From Eukaryota sp. TZLM1-RC (taxonomy: Eukaryota; Metamonada: BaSk clade): a stretch of 64,000 nucleotides of DNA. How positions within the stretch are numbered: the first letter of the stretch is position 1; every line of letters starts with the position of its first letter. Of the stretch, positions 30,069-40,085 are shown one piece after another. The DNA lies in contig JAUPSS010000004.1 in the NCBI GenBank assembly GCA_040285825.1, positions 1,178,001 through 1,242,000 of the forward strand, in the 5' to 3' direction. The notes under the pieces are model-generated. The model was not told the origin of the DNA. It searched no databases and saw nothing but the letters and a program-made list of their open reading frames with translations. The position numbers were made by a program, and so were the translations under genes.

Positions 30069-31605
30069 ATGCTCGTGCAGCTGCTGCTGATTAAAATTTT
30101 TCATTATCACAAAATCCCGAAAACGAATTTTTAAATGAGATTCCCGATAACATATCTGACAAAGGTGATCAAAAAGATGACAATAGATGTGTTTTTTGTC
30201 ATAAACCTGTTGCTGTTAACGATTCTGGTCGCCCTTTACTTTTCTGTGATTCATGTGTTGCTGCCGATCAGTTACATTGACCCATTAGAGTTCCTGCTCA
30301 GCTGACTCTGTTGGCTTCAATACCTTTTGCTGTTGTTCTTCGTGCCATTACTGAAAATCTGCGTAAAGGATTTTGGGATGTCACACCGATTTGGAAATTA
30401 ATTCTCAAAAAAAAGATGAAAAAACTTTTATCAAAAAATTAAATTTTAAAAAGAATGATTTTTCAAAAGAAAAGTTGGTAAGAAAACTGGCTTCAAAAGG
30501 ACGTTTTAATTCTGCAAAGCAATGTTTATTTTCTTCTGATTAAGCTGATTGCAATGAAAATACATTGTTTAATTAAATAATGTTCATCCAGAAAAATTTT
30601 CATTGCCCCAAACCAGATTCAGTTGATTATTGGCTGCAAAATCCTGTCAATGCTTCAGAGGTCTCAAAAACATTCAACATATGCCAGCTGAAAAAGCTCC
30701 AGGACCATCTTTGTTAAATTTTGATATGATCAAGTCAGCTGTTGGATGTCCCCAAATTGTTGATGATATTGTCCTTTTTTTGAAGTCTTTAAAAGTAAAA
30801 CCTGGAAATGGTAAGAAGCCAGATGGAATTCGTCCAATTGCCATTGGTGAAGCAATTACTCATCTCTTTGCATCAATTGTTCTCAATTGTGTTGCTTGAA
30901 ATGCTGCAAGCTTTCAGTGCCTTCCCAAGTTGAAATAGAAACAATTGATGATGCTTGTGTTGCTGTCCTTGCCTCTGACACTTTTTCAATTCAGGAAATA
31001 ATAATTATATTTTCAATCTTGACTTAAAAAATGCTTTTAATTCCGTGAAACGAAAAGCAATATTTGGTGTAATTAAAACTGATTTTCCTGAGCTCTCAAG
31101 TTTTCTCTACCAATTTTACGGTGAAGAATCAGATTTAATATTTAATTCTTTTGCTTTAAAAACGTCTTCTGGTGTAAGGTGATCCTTTTAGGTCCATTTT
31201 TGTTTTGTTTAGCAGTTCACATAACTTTTATTTTGCATCAATTGTAAAGCTGTTGATGCTATTTGTCCACCAATTCGGTTTCGAAACTTGGAGAACAGTA
31301 CACTTCAAGACATTACAGAAAGAAGTTTGTATTCTTTGAAATTTGTGATGAAAAAATCCAGAGTCATCCTTTGAAAAAAGTTGAAAGCAAGGATTTTACT
31401 GTTCGATTTAGCATGGCTTAATAAGAAAATTCTGCTTTTGCAAATTTTTTGATTGATTTGAAGGGGAGTTCATCTGCCCTGAATCAAATTCTTTGAATCA
31501 AATTCCCCAAATTTATGGCCTATTTTTAAATGACGACCAATGGACTACTGCAATGAGCCGATCAGGTGTCTATAATAAATTCTGCTTACCACTGCACTGA
31601 ACTCC
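30069..31605 (+). pseudogene. RLE-B element, decayed (in duplication copy 2)
   Basis: Same deletion derivative as at 15,423-16,960: the C2C2 module (CVFCHKPVAVNDSGRPLLFC), RT finger scraps (30,630-30,899 is the longest open piece), broken motifs A and B, and the post-RT linker. Differences include a stop after LNARAAAAD, a TGA in DQLH*PI where copy 1 has DQLRCPI, and loss of the lysine-glutamine of motif B (SSGV-GDPF). It is non-functional. Confidence 0.75.
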
Positions 31606-33110
31606 ATGGTAAATAGTTGGATTTACAAGAGAACAAATTTTGAAAAATAAAGAAAGACAAAGGGTAAATGAATTAATTTTAATTGAGGCAAAAAACAAAC
31701 CCTCGAATTAATTCATTAATAAAGTTGTTGTAAGTATTAAACCTACAAAGATCCAAAAACTTGTTGACTATACAGACACACATAATCAGATCTTTCTTGA
31801 CCGTAATCAACGTCAAACAGTTTAAAACTGAATGATTTATGATTACTCAGTCATTCATGTATTTGCTAATAGAAACTCTAAATAAAGAGAATTACTCCCA
31901 ATATTTGGTAGAGACTCTAATTAATAAAATAAAATCCACATTTGTTGAGGTTCAATTCCCAGAGACAAACTTCAATTCTAGGTTAAATTGAAAGCGATAT
32001 AATAAATTATTCCAAACGTGAATGAAAATGAAAAAAAATCGTGTAAAAATAGAGAATAAACACGTGTCATAAATTCAAACACAAATAAAGGCGAATAGAA
32101 GAACAAATATATACAAAAACATTCAGCAAAAAGTGTGGTAAATAGTGGAAAATTACAGAAAAGGAATGCCAAAAACGAGAGAAAAAGGAAAACTTCAATT
32201 AAAATAATAATCACATTAAAAGGAAAGTTTTCTTCACCAATGGTTCCACAAATAGAACCAAGACTATTAATAATGAACACTAACCATTCAGGTTGATGAG
32301 AGTACACATCTTTAATTATAGTAGTCTTGGTTAATTCAAAGTGACCACTAGTAGCAGTTGAATCATGAAGAACAGTTTCAATAAACTGGGTAGTAGTAAT
32401 TGACAACTAACAACAACTGCATCATCAAAATCAACAATGGATTTAGCAAGAGTAATAAAAGGTTGGCCATTAGCACATCCACTAATAACTTTACCATCAG
32501 CATCAACTGGACCTAAAGTTTTGACATGGGTGTACGGGTTCGAGTCCCGCAGGTTCCAAAAAATTCCGATCGATCGGATGGGTGTGTGGTTGGTTTGATT
32601 GATAAAGAAGATTAATTGAAGAGAGAAGGCAATGGCTACTGATGCAGAGAGGGGAGAAGGAGGAGAGAGTAGAACGTTGAAATCGGCGGTTAACGTAATG
32701 TACTCCACGCATTACCATCAGCTAATTTAATTGATACAGGAGAATTGAGTTTGAAATTGGAAGGGAAGGAAGTGTGCTTTATGACAGAGATAAGGTGAGA
32801 AGAAGCAACCAAGGAGAAGACAGATCACCAAGAGGGAAGGAACCAGTGAGACATTGGGGTAAGAGACTTAAACTCTGGTAGAGAATGGAGAAAGTCGTCT
32901 CGGGAGGACAGGATACCACGTAAAAGGCCACTTTCTAGGAGGATGTTTTGTGGTCTGCAAAGGTAAAAGTCCAATGATAAATATTATCAACATCTATCCT
33001 TGTGTATGAATCATCTATGCAACTTTACTGGTGTTGGAAAACTGTTCAGTGCTGCCTTTTTCACAAAATTTCTCGTTTTTAGATTACAGTCTCAAATAAC
33101 TAACAACACT
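31606..33110. other. Non-coding part of duplication copy 2
   Basis: AT-rich DNA homologous to 16,961-18,790. Long minus-strand frames (31,978-32,406 and 32,331-32,708) are open here but are interrupted in copy 1 and read through the tRNA-like remnant. I do not call them genes. Confidence 0.5.
32527..32557 (+). other. tRNA T-arm-like remnant, copy 2
   Basis: ACGGG-TTCGAGT-CCCGC followed by AGGTTCCA. Relative to copy 1 the second stem pair is C-G instead of T-A, a paired change that keeps the T stem. No D or anticodon arm is visible. Confidence 0.5.
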
Positions 33111-33536
33111 GAGATTGATTTATGCAGAAATATTTGTGATATGGTCTTTGTGTGGTTATGGAGACCTAGGGTTAGATCACTTGTTTCAATGTAGAAAGTC
33201 CTTAAGAATGGTTACACAAGGACACGATGAAGTAAATAATTTTACTATGCATTATATAATTTGGAATGCGCGAAGGAACTTAAATTTGATTTAAATAACC
33301 AGTTATGTGTTGATGTCTTTCAAACATCAGCAACATCACTTTCAATGTAGGAAAGTCACCAAATCTCTTATTGTTTTTTCTTGAACCAATTTCTGGAAAT
33401 CTTTGAGCATAAATCCAGCTTCTACAGAATTTTTCGTTTTCAGAAAACGAAAACATAGGAAAAACAACGTGTGTTGGAACTTTAGGCTTAAATCGAATAA
33501 ATCAACTTTAGCTCATGTACTTTATGTCATGAATTT

Positions 33537-34159
33537 TATTTGAATTCTGCGACTTAAGGCTACATCAATTATTGGCCATATTGCCAAAAATCTACCGTAT
33601 ATAACGTTGGTTTTACCAGTATTACATTCAGCAACTAGCAGCAAATTGTCACACATTTTTCTGAAAAATATATCTGGGTCTTATTCTTCTCACAACAACA
33701 ACAACATAATAGTAATGACGACGAGCAAACGGACTCGGTTCCCATTTTCTCCTTCAAATCAAAAACTGTACAAAGTGCGGACAAAGTCTCTCTTTCTTCC
33801 ACAATAGACGTCATAATGACAGGCGCTAACACGGATTCCACCTCTCCTTCTGATCCAGATTTGGTGAAAATCAGCAACGAGAACGGAGCAAGTTAACTCT
33901 CCCCATAAAGAAAGTAGAACCTTTAAAGTTAGAGAAGACCACAATCACAAATCCAGCACTCTCTCGCATCCCTAATATTGAACCCAGTGGGGAAACATAT
34001 ATGATTCAAATAATTGGGCAGACATTCGTGGTGGTATACAATTACGTTCAAAACAAGACTGTCAATACAGTATTAAGCAACATGTGGTGTGAATACGTAA
34101 CTGTTGAAATTTTAATGCAGTTTCTCTTAATTTGAGTATCCCATTTGAATGTTTAACCA
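33537..34159. other. Unassigned region
   Basis: Overlapping open frames on both strands near 33,607-33,944 are low in complexity (a Cys/Ser run on the minus strand, Asn on the plus strand) and unsupported. A short plus-strand phrase near 34,000-34,090 (NIYDSNNWADIRGGIQLRS) looks coding-like but is unassigned. Confidence 0.35.
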
Positions 34160-34962
34160 TTTAGTTGCCGGTTGCTCGAATGGTTTTATAAGAAGTTATT
34201 CCACTTAAACTAAACAAACTAAAATTAATTCTCGAGTTAGAAAAAGGTAAAAACCATTGAGTTTTATGTTCTTCAACACCTTCTTCATCATCCATCACTT
34301 GACTTTCAGCTGCTTCACGATAATAAACGGCTTGCATATTAAGTTGTAATGATAAAATAAATTTGTCTTTCTGAAACAGCACGATAAGTTTTAGACAAGG
34401 GATACAATCATGAAGCCCATATTACATGGAATTTTGTATCAGAGGAGAAGTAGCTAAACAATCAAATGGCAAAATATGAGAAAATTCCTGATGAAGTTTG
34501 ATTTTCTTTTCATTGATCATTTTATATGCCAGATTGCCTAATCCATGTCCGTAGAGTAATTGAATAAATTTTTTGGCAAAAACCAAAGTATCTAAAAGAA
34601 AAAGCCATTTTCCCTGATGACAACTTCCCTCCATCTTGGTGAAAGTTGATTGAGTACATCAATTGTGTATCATCTGGAAGAGTGGGAAAAGGTAAATCAA
34701 AATAATTTAATCTATTTTTCAAAACCTGTAAATCAAACTGCATTCAATTGTGACTAAGAAAACAATAAGGTTGATGATGACCAATAATGTTCAAGAACCT
34801 ACGAAGCAAGGTGTTTTCGTCAGAGAATATTTCTGCCTGAACATCCATATCAAAGTCTGGTGATCTTACTTGAAAACTCATTCTCAATATAAGTGAATAT
34901 TTACTCTCCAAAAAGAAATTATGGCGATCAAACTTACCAACAACAATCGAAATTAAAAACAC
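34160..34962 (-). pseudogene. DEDD-type 3'-5' exonuclease-like relic
   Basis: Reading leftward from 34,962: VGKFDRHNFFLESKYSLILR, then IFSDENTLLRRFLNIIGHHQ, then CFLSHN, a TGA at about 34,743, and MQFDLQVLKNRLNYFDLPFP. The run E..LL..F...(I/L)...(P/Y)...L-x-H-N-x-x-x-F-D-x-x-x-L-x-x-R is the ExoII motif of DnaQ-like and DNA polymerase B-type proofreading exonucleases. The stop sits exactly inside H-N-x-M-Q-F-D. A frame change near 34,560-34,640 leads to YGHGLGNLAYKMINEKKIKL then H, where ExoIII would lie. ExoI is not seen. I judge it a decayed exonuclease or polymerase exonuclease domain. Confidence 0.4.
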
Positions 34963-35430
34963 TTTTTGATCTGAATTCCACTTACCCAGCTTACAATTAA
35001 ATCTGAATATTTATTCCAATCTTTTTTTGTTAGAAATCATTGTTCACCTTACCATCATACTCTCAATTGTCCTGTAAATGTCCTTTTTGCAAACAAAATT
35101 ATTATAACATGATTGAATTGACAGCAATTGATTTTATAAATGTGAAATTATTTTAAAATTTGTCTTCAGTCATGATGCAAATGAAACTTTGGTTCAAAGA
35201 AGGATCAACAATTCTCTAGATGCTTTTGAACACAAAACGAGATACAAAAATCGAAATTTCACAAAGATATCAAAAAAGTTATTGCTGATACAAATAGACA
35301 AGTGCATCCTTAAACCAGAAAATTTGAATGAAGTGCATTGCATGAAGTGAATGAAAAAAGTTGATCAATTTTGCCGTTATTGCACTTAAGCTTGAAGGCA
35401 CCTACATCACTTTTTTTTCAAAAATAGCAC
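34963..35430. other. AT-rich region containing a divergent RLE-A nuclease scrap
   Basis: At about 35,168-35,325 (plus) the DNA can be read as HDANETLVQRRINNSLDAFE, then HKTRYKNRNF and later VIADTNRQV. This parallels the RLE-A segment AANDTLVHRRKLNPVAALDF, then KHRKYDKDI and VDRNTQL. Identity is low and frames shift. The rest of the interval shows nothing. Confidence 0.4.
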
Positions 35431-35431
35431 C

Positions 35432-35590
35432 TGGTGGAGATGAGCAAAAAACTAAACTTCGGAATAAACTACGAACTAGACTCAAAACTAGTCTAGTCCG
35501 TAGTTCATTCATTCATTGTTTTTCTAGTCTCTGATCTGGTCCGTAGTTGGTTCAAGTGGACCTAGTCTAGTTCGTAGTTCGTCCGTTTAT
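35432..35590 (+). repeat. Left part of a foldback-like sequence rich in CGTAGT motifs
   Basis: It starts GAGATGAGC and contains ACTACGAACTAGACT, then CTAGTCTAGTCCGTAGT as a near-palindrome (about 35,468-35,504), and several more CCGTAGT/TCGTAGT units. Related sequence in opposite terminal orientation is at 39,885-40,063, where the far end reads GCCCATCTC. The segment GACCTA...CGTAGTTCGTCCGTTTA near 35,559-35,588 is shared directly with 39,956-39,986. Confidence 0.6.
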
Positions 35591-36180
35591 ACTTATATAG
35601 AATCAGTACGTCAATAAATCTTCTGTTTATATAACTATTCATGAATACATTCAGAACTGTTGCATTCTCATAATGTTTTACAGCTTCAACCTAATGATTA
35701 CTCCTCCTTTCAAAAAATTTAATGTTGATGAACCTAAAGATGATCTGCTCCCTCTGTCTCCACGTCAGCTTGGATTGTTCATCAACTCTTCTCCAAAGAT
35801 GAAATTCAAAACCGCTTTTGTATCCTTCTTCCTTCCACATCAAACTCAATTAGTATCAGTATATTAGTTTTCTGCAGAACATGATTAATGTATGTATGTT
35901 ATTCAGCTTTGGTGGGGTTTGTTAATCACAAAATAAAGTTCTTTTCTTATGTTGAATATGTAAAATTTGTGGTTTAGACTCTGTTTTTTTCTCAGTCTCC
36001 TATCAAAGAGGGAGGGTTGTTGTTGATTGTAAAGTCTACAAACATATTATATATATGTATACATGGTTCATCTTTCATATTTCTCCACCTTGTAGGTATC
36101 TCACTAGTGAGTACCTTTATATAGAATGACATTTAATAAAATTAACTTTATCTTAACTCTCTTTACATCCAGCTAGCATA
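35591..36180. other. Leader region upstream of the gag-like frame
   Basis: No long terminal repeat could be paired with sequence downstream of 39,874. A 64-residue frame at 35,673-35,867 (with PPFKKFNVDEPKDDLLPLSP) is open but unassigned. A TATA-like run (ATTATATATATG) lies near 36,045-36,060 and a CTTTATATAGAATG block near 36,115, so the promoter of the element may be here. Confidence 0.35.
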
Positions 36181-38241
36181 ATGCCCAACGGCAACAATAA
36201 TTATTGTGCGTATCAGGCACCATTAACAGCAAACAGCAACAGCGCTGTAGACACCCAAAAGATGTCTGGGGTATGTCAGACATCTGTCAGAGGAGACCCT
36301 TCTAACCCTCCTCTCAACAACTCATCTTCTTCGAGTTCAATGGCAACTCCAGAAAAGGATTCGAGTTCGGGCGAAAAAGGCCTCACTCCTCCTCAGGTTA
36401 CGGGTACGGGTGTAATCCACCCCACTCCCCCCCAACAAATAGATTCGAGGCTAGATACCTCCACTGCTTCAGGTTCGGGTTTAAGCCCCACCAAGAATCA
36501 AATTTCGGCGCAAAACGTCCAATTAAATCAGCGAGGTAAAGTTACGGCGCAAGGCGCCCAATATGTCCACTCGTCGGCGAATACCGCCCTCGCGACGACA
36601 CCAAAGGTCAATTTCGACCTACCTCCAGCTCCCTCCCAAGAGATACAAGAGTTACTCTTGGCACTCACTATGAGTAAGGAAGAAATGGAAAAGAAGGAAC
36701 CAACGGACTTCAAAGAGTCCCTGGACGAATCAATGTACCCGCAGTGTGAAAACACTGTCGTCGTACAAACTCTCAATGAGACGACTTCGGGAGCTCAGGA
36801 AATCCCCATACAACCCTCAGTGTTGAAAGAGGCAATTGAGCTTTTAGACAAAGACAGCCATGAGTTGAGCACACGGCCCGCAGAGCGAAGAATGAGACTC
36901 TCGCCTCTCGACACAGAATACAAAAATATAATGGCAAAACCTCGCACAGAACGTGACGATTTTTTGGGGAATAACGCCACCCTCGATAACAAAGGATTCA
37001 GAATTCGGTGGTTAGAGGTAATGGAAGTTGGTACCGACTTCTCTGGGAAACTAGATAGTCCCGAGAACGTCCGCCTCCTACCTGACTGGTTCAGAGTTGG
37101 TATAGACAAAATTTACGAAGAGCTTAGCGCCCCCGGAGAGGACTATACGGTAGTTAGAGAGGTTCATGAATACTACCCAGTCTCACATAGACCAAATTAC
37201 GTTGAAATGAGACCAGCCTCACAACCTTTCAGGCTCATATATGAAGAATTAGGGGTCACTTATAGACGAGATGATATAAACATGACGACAGCAGTCATTT
37301 CCACATACAGGTCTCCTCCTAATAACAGGAACCTCCAAACAGGCGATTCATGGGTACAGAACAAGGTTTTCACCTTCACCCCCATCATTGGTTTAGAGAA
37401 TACACCCTTCAAGAGCATCAGGCCTTTCCGGCCCTCAATTCAACTAAATTTCCAAGATGAATCGAAATCAGTTCAGGAGCTGCATGTAGACACCTTACCC
37501 CAACCAAACACAGGACCAATAGGGTTAGACGTCCTCACAATCCAACCTGGTGATTCATCACAACCGATGGAAGGAGTTCCACAATCCTCGGTTGACACCA
37601 CACACACAACGGGACAAGGTCTTAGTTTACAAGATCTACAGGCAACTGGATCTCAACAACAACACAGTCAAAACCCACTCGATCCACGCCTCATATTAAA
37701 TCAAAACTTACAGTCCCATGTTGGTTATCATTACAGAACTAAGGCCATAGAACATGCAACCATACACGAGCCCCCTAGACTCGAATTCCCTGAAACTCAG
37801 ATGAAAATAGTACATTTCCTCATGGAATTTGCCCTCTGGGACACAACTGGTAGAGACGGAGCTCAAAACGTCGATCAAATACAGATCCCACAATCCAGCA
37901 CCCCTCAACAACAAGAACAAATAACGAAGATGATAAACAGTTTAGCTCAGTTGATCTCAGTACAGAGTGGAGACTCAACTCACATTCAGCAACAAATAGA
38001 CGATTTACAGTCCAAATTGAATAATATGGAAACACCAAAACTATACAGAATAGATCAAAGCTTCATAAAAAAGATAGGGGTACCTGTTCACTCTTATGAT
38101 CTTTTTAGATCAGTCTTATCAACAGTGAATCCCCAGGGGAATCTCAGGTTGCATCCATGCCAGAATTATATCTTTCTGGAAACAACAACAACTCGTGAGC
38201 ATGGAACCTACAGATGCCGAAATATTATTACTACTGTGTAG
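36181..38241 (+). CDS. Retroelement ORF1 of unknown fold (686 aa)
   Basis: The intact frame begins MPNGNNNYCAYQ. Residues 1-150 are Ser/Thr/Asn/Gln/Pro-rich and probably disordered. From about residue 155 a more ordered part follows (LPPAPSQEIQELLLALTMSK). Residues about 250-440 look globular (RIRWLEVMEVGTDFSGKLDS, YYPVSHRPNYVEMRPASQPF, SWVQNKVFTFTPIIGLENTP). Residues about 590-640 form a likely coiled coil (QEQITKMINSLAQLISVQ). No family is recognised. The last 47 bases overlap the next frame, which lies in +1 relative register. It may be the N-terminal half of a Gag polyprotein expressed by frameshifting. Confidence 0.6.
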   Translation: MPNGNNNYCAYQAPLTANSNSAVDTQKMSGVCQTSVRGDPSNPPLNNSSSSSSMATPEKDSSSGEKGLTPPQVTGTGVIHPTPPQQIDSRLDTSTASGSGLSPTKNQISAQNVQLNQRGKVTAQGAQYVHSSANTALATTPKVNFDLPPAPSQEIQELLLALTMSKEEMEKKEPTDFKESLDESMYPQCENTVVVQTLNETTSGAQEIPIQPSVLKEAIELLDKDSHELSTRPAERRMRLSPLDTEYKNIMAKPRTERDDFLGNNATLDNKGFRIRWLEVMEVGTDFSGKLDSPENVRLLPDWFRVGIDKIYEELSAPGEDYTVVREVHEYYPVSHRPNYVEMRPASQPFRLIYEELGVTYRRDDINMTTAVISTYRSPPNNRNLQTGDSWVQNKVFTFTPIIGLENTPFKSIRPFRPSIQLNFQDESKSVQELHVDTLPQPNTGPIGLDVLTIQPGDSSQPMEGVPQSSVDTTHTTGQGLSLQDLQATGSQQQHSQNPLDPRLILNQNLQSHVGYHYRTKAIEHATIHEPPRLEFPETQMKIVHFLMEFALWDTTGRDGAQNVDQIQIPQSSTPQQQEQITKMINSLAQLISVQSGDSTHIQQQIDDLQSKLNNMETPKLYRIDQSFIKKIGVPVHSYDLFRSVLSTVNPQGNLRLHPCQNYIFLETTTTREHGTYRCRNIITTV

Positions 38242-39874
38242 GAGAAGCCAGTTCACATCATTACATTATGCAAAATTAGCTCTTTTTAAACCTAAATTCA
38301 ACTGGCAAAAGGTAAGTACATCCGCCGACGCAGAAAGAGAATACGCGATTTATATGAAAAATTTTGGAGACATTTTAAGGATGTGCACATACATATCCGA
38401 CCCATCGGCCAGAATTGAAGAACTCGAATTTTCAAGAGGGGTATTTACACTCCCAATGTCGACCGTAGCTAACGCCTTCTTAACAGGTCTGGACAACTTG
38501 GCATTAACGAGCAATTTATTCGAGATTTACGGTAAACAATCTTTTTGGAACGACAAACTAGTCTCGTTCAACGATTTAACCAAAGTGGCCAGAGAGAAAC
38601 TTTTGTCTTGGATGCAAGCCGCACCGAACAAGGAAACCATCCAACTACTGAGAAAAGAGGGGAACAAACCTAAATTAGAAACAGGAGAATTTCATTCGTC
38701 AGAAAGGAAAAGGAGAACCGACCCTGAAGACCAACAATTCCCTCAATTGAAAAAAGGTAAACACACCAGAGGGGGACAGAAATTTTGTACCTTTTGTCAA
38801 ATCCCAGGTCATATTATAACAGAATGTAGGGACCCAACCTGTAGTCGCTCATTGGTCCCTATGAATCAAAGAAAAGGCGCCGGCTATGGTAGAGGCCGTG
38901 GAAACTTTAGTAGAGGCAGTAGAGGCAATTTTAGAGGCCGAAGTAGAGGCCGTGGTAATTTGTATAGAGGAACTAGGGGCCGAGGTGGCCGTGGTAATAG
39001 AGGTAATACATATCGTGGATATAACGTCCTTAATAACACGTTTAATAACAAAAACAAATCATCGCATGTTACAGCTCCCGAATTGAATCAGATTTGTTCT
39101 TCTACTCAATCGGACAATTCAGCTCAAACAGCCCTCTTAAATCCACTCTCTTTCTTGAACAACGGAAATAGCAACATAAATAATCAGATTAATGTAATAA
39201 ATAATACAGATAGAGATTTATGCAACCGAACAGGTAACACTGCTCCTTGTATAAACCACAACAGATCCCAGCAGCCTCAGTTTTTAGAACTTCAGGTAAG
39301 AATTAACAGTACAGTCATAAAAGGCATGATAGATACAGCTGCATATTGTTCTGTCATTTCCCTAGACCTAGCAAATCTGTGTTCAATGTCCATCAATGAA
39401 AACGACATCACACAATTCATCCCTGCTAGTAACGTATCGACCAATTCGCTTGGAAGTGCACAAGGCTTTTTGACGTTCAATGTTGGTAGCATCGCGAACC
39501 AAGTTTCAATAAATCATACTCTCCCCATAATCCCGGGTTCAAACAAATTTTTAATTGGGGTAGACATGTTACAACAACTTGGGTTATTGACATCTGACCG
39601 TTTAGTAATTGTACTAGACGAAGAGCGCCGCACTTTACTAAATGCTGAAACCGAATTTGATAACAGAATTAAAACTCACCAAATCGGTCATGTAGAATCT
39701 ATTCCCAGCAGTGAAGAAGATTTTACCCAGCAATTAGATAGATCTGGATGTGAGATTAAATTAGATGATAGTGAGTATAATAAGAGTTTGTCTGATATAT
39801 CTGATATATTAGCTCAATACATGGACGTATTCAGCGACGTATTCACCTGGTTAATGAACTTTATTATCAACTGA
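38195..39874 (+). CDS. Gag/zinc-knuckle/RGG/retropepsin-like frame (559 aa)
   Basis: Residues about 1-165 are helical and gag capsid-like (YAIYMKNFGDILRMCTYISD, LTSNLFEIYGKQSFWNDKLV). A CCHC knuckle CTFCQIPGHIITEC lies at about 199-212, then an Arg/Gly repeat region at about 228-275 (GRGRGNFSRGSRGNFRGR). An Asn-rich linker precedes a retropepsin-like domain at about 365-480, with GMIDTAAYCSVIS where the usual D-T/S-G is D-T-A, and later FLIGVDMLQQLGLL, the typical hydrophobic I/L-G motif. The frame ends 40 residues later. Whether the DTA protease is active is uncertain. A scrap of the Arg/Gly region occurs at 10,876-10,975. Confidence 0.75.
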   Translation: MSMEPTDAEILLLLCRRSQFTSLHYAKLALFKPKFNWQKVSTSADAEREYAIYMKNFGDILRMCTYISDPSARIEELEFSRGVFTLPMSTVANAFLTGLDNLALTSNLFEIYGKQSFWNDKLVSFNDLTKVAREKLLSWMQAAPNKETIQLLRKEGNKPKLETGEFHSSERKRRTDPEDQQFPQLKKGKHTRGGQKFCTFCQIPGHIITECRDPTCSRSLVPMNQRKGAGYGRGRGNFSRGSRGNFRGRSRGRGNLYRGTRGRGGRGNRGNTYRGYNVLNNTFNNKNKSSHVTAPELNQICSSTQSDNSAQTALLNPLSFLNNGNSNINNQINVINNTDRDLCNRTGNTAPCINHNRSQQPQFLELQVRINSTVIKGMIDTAAYCSVISLDLANLCSMSINENDITQFIPASNVSTNSLGSAQGFLTFNVGSIANQVSINHTLPIIPGSNKFLIGVDMLQQLGLLTSDRLVIVLDEERRTLLNAETEFDNRIKTHQIGHVESIPSSEEDFTQQLDRSGCEIKLDDSEYNKSLSDISDILAQYMDVFSDVFTWLMNFIIN

Positions 39875-39884
39875 ATTGTTTCAC

Positions 39885-40063
39885 GATGTAGTCCGTAGTG
39901 CGTTTGAACGAACTAATGTCTAAAGATTAGTTCTTTCGTTTCTCATCTGTTGATTGACCTAATCAAGTCCGTAGTTCGTCCGTTTAGTTTCAGAGTAGTC
40001 TAGTCCGTGGTTCGTTTGAACGAACTATTTCGTAGTCCAATCAGTCCGATGCCCATCTCTTTC
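39885..40063 (+). repeat. Right part of the foldback-like sequence
   Basis: It contains GTAGTCCGTAGTGCGTTTGA, CGTAGTTCGTCCGTTTAG, TCTAGTCCGTGGTTCGTTTG and CGAACTATTTCGTAGTCC, ending near CCGATGCCCATCTC. The terminal GAGATGGGC, read on the minus strand, mirrors GAGATGAGC at 35,432, so the two parts behave as termini of one inverted-repeat element split by the gag-protease insertion. Confidence 0.6.
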
Positions 40064-40085
40064 AGCTGAGTATTAAGGGCAAAAA

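Larger units (their letters stand above)
30061..33536 (+). repeat. Segmental duplication, copy 2
   Basis: Direct repeat of 15,417-19,232, about 14.6 kb downstream of copy 1. It lacks the approximately 320-base segment found in copy 1 near 18.4-18.7 kb and carries several small indels. Similarity is high throughout, including non-coding DNA, so it arose as one duplication and not as two separate element insertions. Confidence 0.9.
35591..39874 (+). mobile_element. Gag-protease retroelement lacking RT, higher GC than its surroundings
   Basis: Two long overlapping frames encode an unknown N-terminal protein (686 residues) and a gag/zinc-knuckle/RGG/aspartic-protease protein (559 residues). Sequence stops just after the protease, in a linker (ILAQYMDVFSDV) that in Ty3-type polyproteins leads into RT. 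No RT, RNase H or integrase follows. Base composition is clearly less AT-rich than the neighbours and codon third positions use more C and G. It is either a 3'-truncated insertion or a non-autonomous gag-carrying derivative. Its exact ends are not certain. Confidence 0.6.

Noticed and set aside
31978-32708. Minus-strand frames of 142 and 125 residues in duplication copy 2
   Set aside because: The equivalent frames in copy 1 are interrupted, and no domain or codon bias supports coding.
33607-33944. Open frames with a Cys/Ser run (minus) and an Asn run (plus)
   Set aside because: They are low-complexity translation of repeats such as AACAACAAC, with no domain.
35591-36180. 5' LTR of the gag-protease element
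   Set aside because: No matching direct repeat was found downstream of 39,874, so an LTR cannot be shown.
36528-37109. Minus-strand frames opposite the gag-like ORF1
   Set aside because: They are shadows of an intact 686-residue frame with better composition.
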